DNA of 18,307 nt from Alphaproteobacteria bacterium UBA2964 (GTDB taxonomy: Bacteria > Pseudomonadota > Alphaproteobacteria > MPNO01 > UBA2964): the NCBI GenBank assembly GCA_002348425.1, contig DEBE01000233.1, positions 1 through 18,307 of the forward strand. The letters run 5' to 3'. This document shows, piece by piece, positions 15,466-18,307 of the stretch. Below the pieces are notes generated by a model that saw only the letters and a program-made list of their open reading frames with translations, was not told where the DNA came from and searched no databases. The position numbers and the translations under genes were made by a program. Within the stretch, counting starts at the first letter, position 1. Every line of letters starts with the position of its first letter.

Positions 15466-17451
15466 TTAACCATATTCAATAAAAATTGATGGATACCAGA
15501 GGATACCAATTAATTCCCCAAACATAAAATATAGTATTAAACCCGCAATCACTGCATAAGACAAAGCAAATAGCCATGTAGTTTTTCCCCTAATTATTAA
15601 ATACCCAAGGATGAAAAGAGGAATTGCTATGGCCTGACCAAATAGAACCGTTACTCCTGCAATGCAAACAAGACTTACCAATAGCATACTAGCACTTGGT
15701 AGTTCTTTAAGGACTAGTGAATTAGACAACAATGTCCGAAGGCCATTTTGGGAAGTGTTCAATACATTTTTTAAGCCTAAACCATCTCTAAATAATGCGA
15801 GTAGGCCGAGGACAACAGCGGGCACACACACGACAATTGGAAATTGTCCTGTGGCCCTGTCCCAACCCAATGATTGTAAGCCTGCCATAAAAAATACACA
15901 CACCATCAAAAAAATAAAAACAAAACCCGCTAATTGGTCTTCATTTTGGGTCTCCTGAATTTTGACTGTTGACCCCTCTTTATTGTGGCGCCTGCCCCTA
16001 ACCGCCGTTATTACGATTGTTACAATGGCCAAAATCAAGATAACCAAACATATAGGTCTAAATATCCATGAAATCGGACCATAAGCCTGGTAAGTCACAA
16101 ATAAAGCGCTCTCCATAATTGGGCCAAGAACGAAACCCAGTATAAGAGGGGGTCTCGGTATGCCGCCCTGTTTCATCCAATACCCAATTACTCCGAAAAC
16201 TAACATCGACCACCAATCGGAAAGCGTGTTGGAGCTCATCCACGCTCCCATCATTACAAATAAAACAACAGCAGGTACAATTAAATGGCTTGGCAAAAAT
16301 GTAATTTTTGCAATTTGTTTAGCCCAAATTAGAAGTAGAACAGCACCCAGAACGTTTGCTATGGCCAGCGTCCAAATCATGGAAAAGGTCAAATCAAGTT
16401 TTGTAGTCAACATTTGCATACCAGGCATAAAGCCCTGAATGACAAATGCGCCCAGAAGAATAGCCATGGCTGGGCTACCCGGAATTCCAAATGCCACCGT
16501 TGGCATTAAGGCCCCGCCTTTCATGGCATTATTAGCAGATTCAGGAGCAATAACGCCTCTAATGTCACCTTTCCCAAATTGAGATTTATCTTTGGCACTC
16601 TGGACAGCATGTCCATAAGCAATCCAGTCGACGATTACCCCGCCCAAGCCCGGCAGCATTCCAATGTAAATACCAATTGCTGACGATCGAAGAAATAGCC
16701 ACCAATTTCTGAACGCATCACAAATACCTTGTTTCATTCCGCCACTAACAGAATTTCTAGGTACTCTGGAGATAGAAGTATTACGAACTGCAAGCTCAAT
16801 AACTTCCGGAACTGCAAATAGACCGAGTACCATTGGAACAATCGGTATTCCTTCCAACAAATAGGTCGCCCCCAACCAGTACCTTGGAACACCTCCAGTC
16901 AACGAATACCCCACCATCGAGATCAATAAACCAATCAAAGCTGCAAATAATCCCTTCACCATATTGCCGCCCGATAAAGACCCGATCATAGTGAGTCCTA
17001 GAACACCCAGAGCAAAAAATTCTGGTTTAGCGAAAGAAAAAATAAGGGGCTTTACGATTGGAATAGACACCGCCAGTGCCACCGCGCCGAGAACACCTCC
17101 AAGTGCTGAAACTGTGAAAGCCGCACCAAAAGCTCTGTCAGCTTCGCCCTTCATTGCCAAAGGATATCCATCGAGAATTGTTGCCTGAGAAGCAGCTGTA
17201 CCGGGAACTCCCAAAAGAACTGAAGCTAAAGTGTCGCTGGTAGTAGTAACAGCAAACATGCCGAGCAAAAAGGCAAAAGCTGGGACTGGATCCATTAGGA
17301 AAGTAAAAGGTAGTAAAATCGCGAGGCCAACTAGGCCTGATAAACCAGGTATGGCTCCAAAATATAAGCCTATTAGAACGCCAAGGAAAAGATAGCCGAT
17401 AGCCGGCCATTGCACCACCAACCAAAGGCCATCCAAAACTGCATCCAACAA
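15466..17451 (-). CDS. tctA: Tripartite tricarboxylate transporter, TctA permease fused to a TctB-like domain
   Basis: Membrane part of a binding-protein-dependent secondary transporter for di/tricarboxylates or other organic acids. Residues 1-490 are TctA: GAIPGLSGLVGLAILLPFTF (32-51), LLGVPGTAASQATILDGYPL (79-98), MLPGLGGVIVDWIAYGHAVQ (264-283), APESANNA (302-309) and FGIPGSPAMAILLGAF (321-336). A basic linker (about 485-505) leads to residues 506-661, which have four hydrophobic segments (including AGFVFIFLMVCVFFMAGLQS) in the pattern of TctB. The total of 661 against about 500 for TctA alone supports a fusion; no separate tctB is seen. The start is TTG 17451, with AAGGGGG 7 bases upstream. 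tctC lies 73 bases upstream. Confidence 0.9.
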   Translation of the reverse strand: MLDAVLDGLWLVVQWPAIGYLFLGVLIGLYFGAIPGLSGLVGLAILLPFTFLMDPVPAFAFLLGMFAVTTTSDTLASVLLGVPGTAASQATILDGYPLAMKGEADRAFGAAFTVSALGGVLGAVALAVSIPIVKPLIFSFAKPEFFALGVLGLTMIGSLSGGNMVKGLFAALIGLLISMVGYSLTGGVPRYWLGATYLLEGIPIVPMVLGLFAVPEVIELAVRNTSISRVPRNSVSGGMKQGICDAFRNWWLFLRSSAIGIYIGMLPGLGGVIVDWIAYGHAVQSAKDKSQFGKGDIRGVIAPESANNAMKGGALMPTVAFGIPGSPAMAILLGAFVIQGFMPGMQMLTTKLDLTFSMIWTLAIANVLGAVLLLIWAKQIAKITFLPSHLIVPAVVLFVMMGAWMSSNTLSDWWSMLVFGVIGYWMKQGGIPRPPLILGFVLGPIMESALFVTYQAYGPISWIFRPICLVILILAIVTIVITAVRGRRHNKEGSTVKIQETQNEDQLAGFVFIFLMVCVFFMAGLQSLGWDRATGQFPIVVCVPAVVLGLLALFRDGLGLKNVLNTSQNGLRTLLSNSLVLKELPSASMLLVSLVCIAGVTVLFGQAIAIPLFILGYLIIRGKTTWLFALSYAVIAGLILYFMFGELIGILWYPSIFIEYG

Positions 17452-17474
17452 TTTATTACCCCCTTAATAAAAGA

Positions 17475-17505
17475 GACCGCGCCAAGGGTCTAACCTGACG
17501 CGGTC
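17475..17505 (-). terminator. Strong intercistronic stem-loop between tctC and tctAB
   Basis: On the minus strand GACCGCG (17505-17499) pairs with CGCGGTC (17481-17475). The stem extends inward through CAGG/CCTTG with two G-T pairs to about 12 bp, closing a 7-base loop. A T-rich TCTCTTTTATT follows. It begins 19 bases after the tctC stop and ends ahead of the AAGGGGG of the fused permease gene. It fits a partial terminator or mRNA 3'-end stabiliser that keeps the binding protein in excess over the permease. Confidence 0.6.
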
Positions 17506-17524
17506 GAATTGAAAGGATGTTTGG

Positions 17525-18307
17525 TTACTTACCTCCGGATTTTACATATTGTCTCAAGAATGATACCATTTTTGGATCAACATTTCTTAAAGTAGCATTG
17601 ATTATCGCTTCACCTTTTTTACCCACAATTACAGCCGGTTTTGCTTTAATGGCCTTTTTATAAGCTGCCAAAAATTCTTTATCCTTCGTTACAGCTGAAA
17701 ACGCAGTACGTAGAGCCTTCAATGCTGCTTTAGGTGCCTTTGGTGGAAGAAATACCATACGAAAAAGTTGTGAATTTAAGGTATTTAGAAACTTGAGTGT
17801 TTTCCATTTCATACCGCTTGGCATCGCATTTTTACCGTTTTTCATTTTATAGACTTCCAACCAAGTCGGCAGATTTGGCAAATTAGGACTTCTTAAATAA
17901 CGCCCATCAACGGTAGGTGTTTCATACTGGTACAATACTTTTACTAGGCCGGGTTTCTCCATTGTCGGTTCGACTACTCTTCGATAACCCGGAATAGAAG
18001 TTGTATGATATTGAACCTCGTTCTGATGAATGGCGGCGAATATTGGTGTAAAACCTCTATAACCTGTAACCGTTTTATAATTTTCTGGACCTATTAACAG
18101 ATCAAGGGACAACCGACCCTTTAAATCGTGAGTAGAAGTTGTCCTGAGCCCGCCAAATTTAAATCCTCTTGCCTTCTTGAAAAAATCCTGAGGACTATTG
18201 ATGCCACCTGGAGCTGCGTCCTTTCGAATATAGCAGATTACGGGAGGAGCAGCCGCAGCAACAAACTGAAGATCCGGGTAATCAACTCGTAACCCTGGGT
18301 CTTTCAA
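17525..18307 (-). CDS. tctC: TTT-family extracytoplasmic solute-binding protein (TctC/Bug), N-terminus beyond right edge
   Basis: Periplasmic binding protein that would deliver ligand to the TctAB membrane unit. 260 residues are visible of an expected ~320; the signal peptide and first strand lie outside the window, and the apparent first codon (TTG) is probably an internal Leu. Family-like parts are QFVAAAAPPVICYIRKDAAP near 14-33, RGFKFGGLRTTSTHDLKGRL, VTGYRGFTPIFAAIHQNEVQ (about 80-99) and the C-terminal helix with PPKAPKAALKALRTAFSAVT followed by KEFLAAYKKA. It is a divergent member, so the assignment leans on the adjacent TctA gene. It ends 73 bases before tctAB, with a strong stem-loop between. 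Confidence 0.85.
   Translation of the reverse strand: MKDPGLRVDYPDLQFVAAAAPPVICYIRKDAAPGGINSPQDFFKKARGFKFGGLRTTSTHDLKGRLSLDLLIGPENYKTVTGYRGFTPIFAAIHQNEVQYHTTSIPGYRRVVEPTMEKPGLVKVLYQYETPTVDGRYLRSPNLPNLPTWLEVYKMKNGKNAMPSGMKWKTLKFLNTLNSQLFRMVFLPPKAPKAALKALRTAFSAVTKDKEFLAAYKKAIKAKPAVIVGKKGEAIINATLRNVDPKMVSFLRQYVKSGGK

Noticed and set aside
1..18307. CRISPR array, insertion sequence, tRNA or phage genes
   Set aside because: No regularly spaced repeats, transposase-like frames, cloverleaf sequences or phage proteins were seen on either strand by eye.

Overview
The window looks like a piece of a low-GC, probably free-living marine alphaproteobacterial chromosome. The evidence is the rplM-rpsI-argC neighbourhood (an arrangement I know from Rhodospirillales-like Alphaproteobacteria), an S9 protein with the long acidic N-terminal extension usual in that class, and the many small-molecule transporters (MFS, tripartite tricarboxylate transporter) and catabolic oxidoreductases. 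The taxonomic call is inference from gene content and protein style; no rRNA or tRNA gene was seen. Intergenic DNA is very AT-rich.

Left part (1-3387, all minus strand): rplM and rpsI form a two-gene ribosomal protein operon with a readable promoter and a small terminator. A four-helix membrane protein of unknown function lies between them and argC (arginine biosynthesis). A lipoprotein runs off the left edge. A 42-codon open frame sits between argC and the lipoprotein.

Middle (3501-7096): an isopenicillin-N-synthase-type Fe(II)/2-oxoglutarate oxygenase stands divergent from rplM. It is preceded by a perfect 20-bp palindrome and a leader with mutually exclusive pairings that reach its ribosome-binding site. 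It is followed by an ArsC/YffB-like protein. Then come an Fsr-like MFS pump and cutA (both minus), and a small basic 89-residue protein with a winged-helix-like end.

Right part (7104-18307): an accessory catabolism and transport region. It holds two divergent MFS permeases, an aspartate-dehydrogenase-family protein that seems to lack the usual catalytic histidine, a glutathione S-transferase, a two-subunit LigAB-type extradiol ring-cleavage dioxygenase, a divergent LLM flavin oxidoreductase, a lipocalin-like protein, a third MFS of this block, and a tripartite tricarboxylate transporter. In that transporter the large (TctA) and small (TctB) membrane subunits are one polypeptide. Its binding protein (TctC) runs off the right edge. 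A strong stem-loop between tctC and the fused tctAB gene probably lowers permease expression relative to the binding protein.

Taken together the right part reads as uptake of organic acids or aromatic acids plus opening of a dihydroxylated aromatic ring. The substrate cannot be read from the sequence. I saw no insertion sequence, phage gene, CRISPR array or defence system. The most unusual items are the dioxygenase leader, the His-to-Gly change in the aspartate dehydrogenase homologue, the TctA-TctB fusion with its intercistronic hairpin, and the LigAB/LLM divergent pair.
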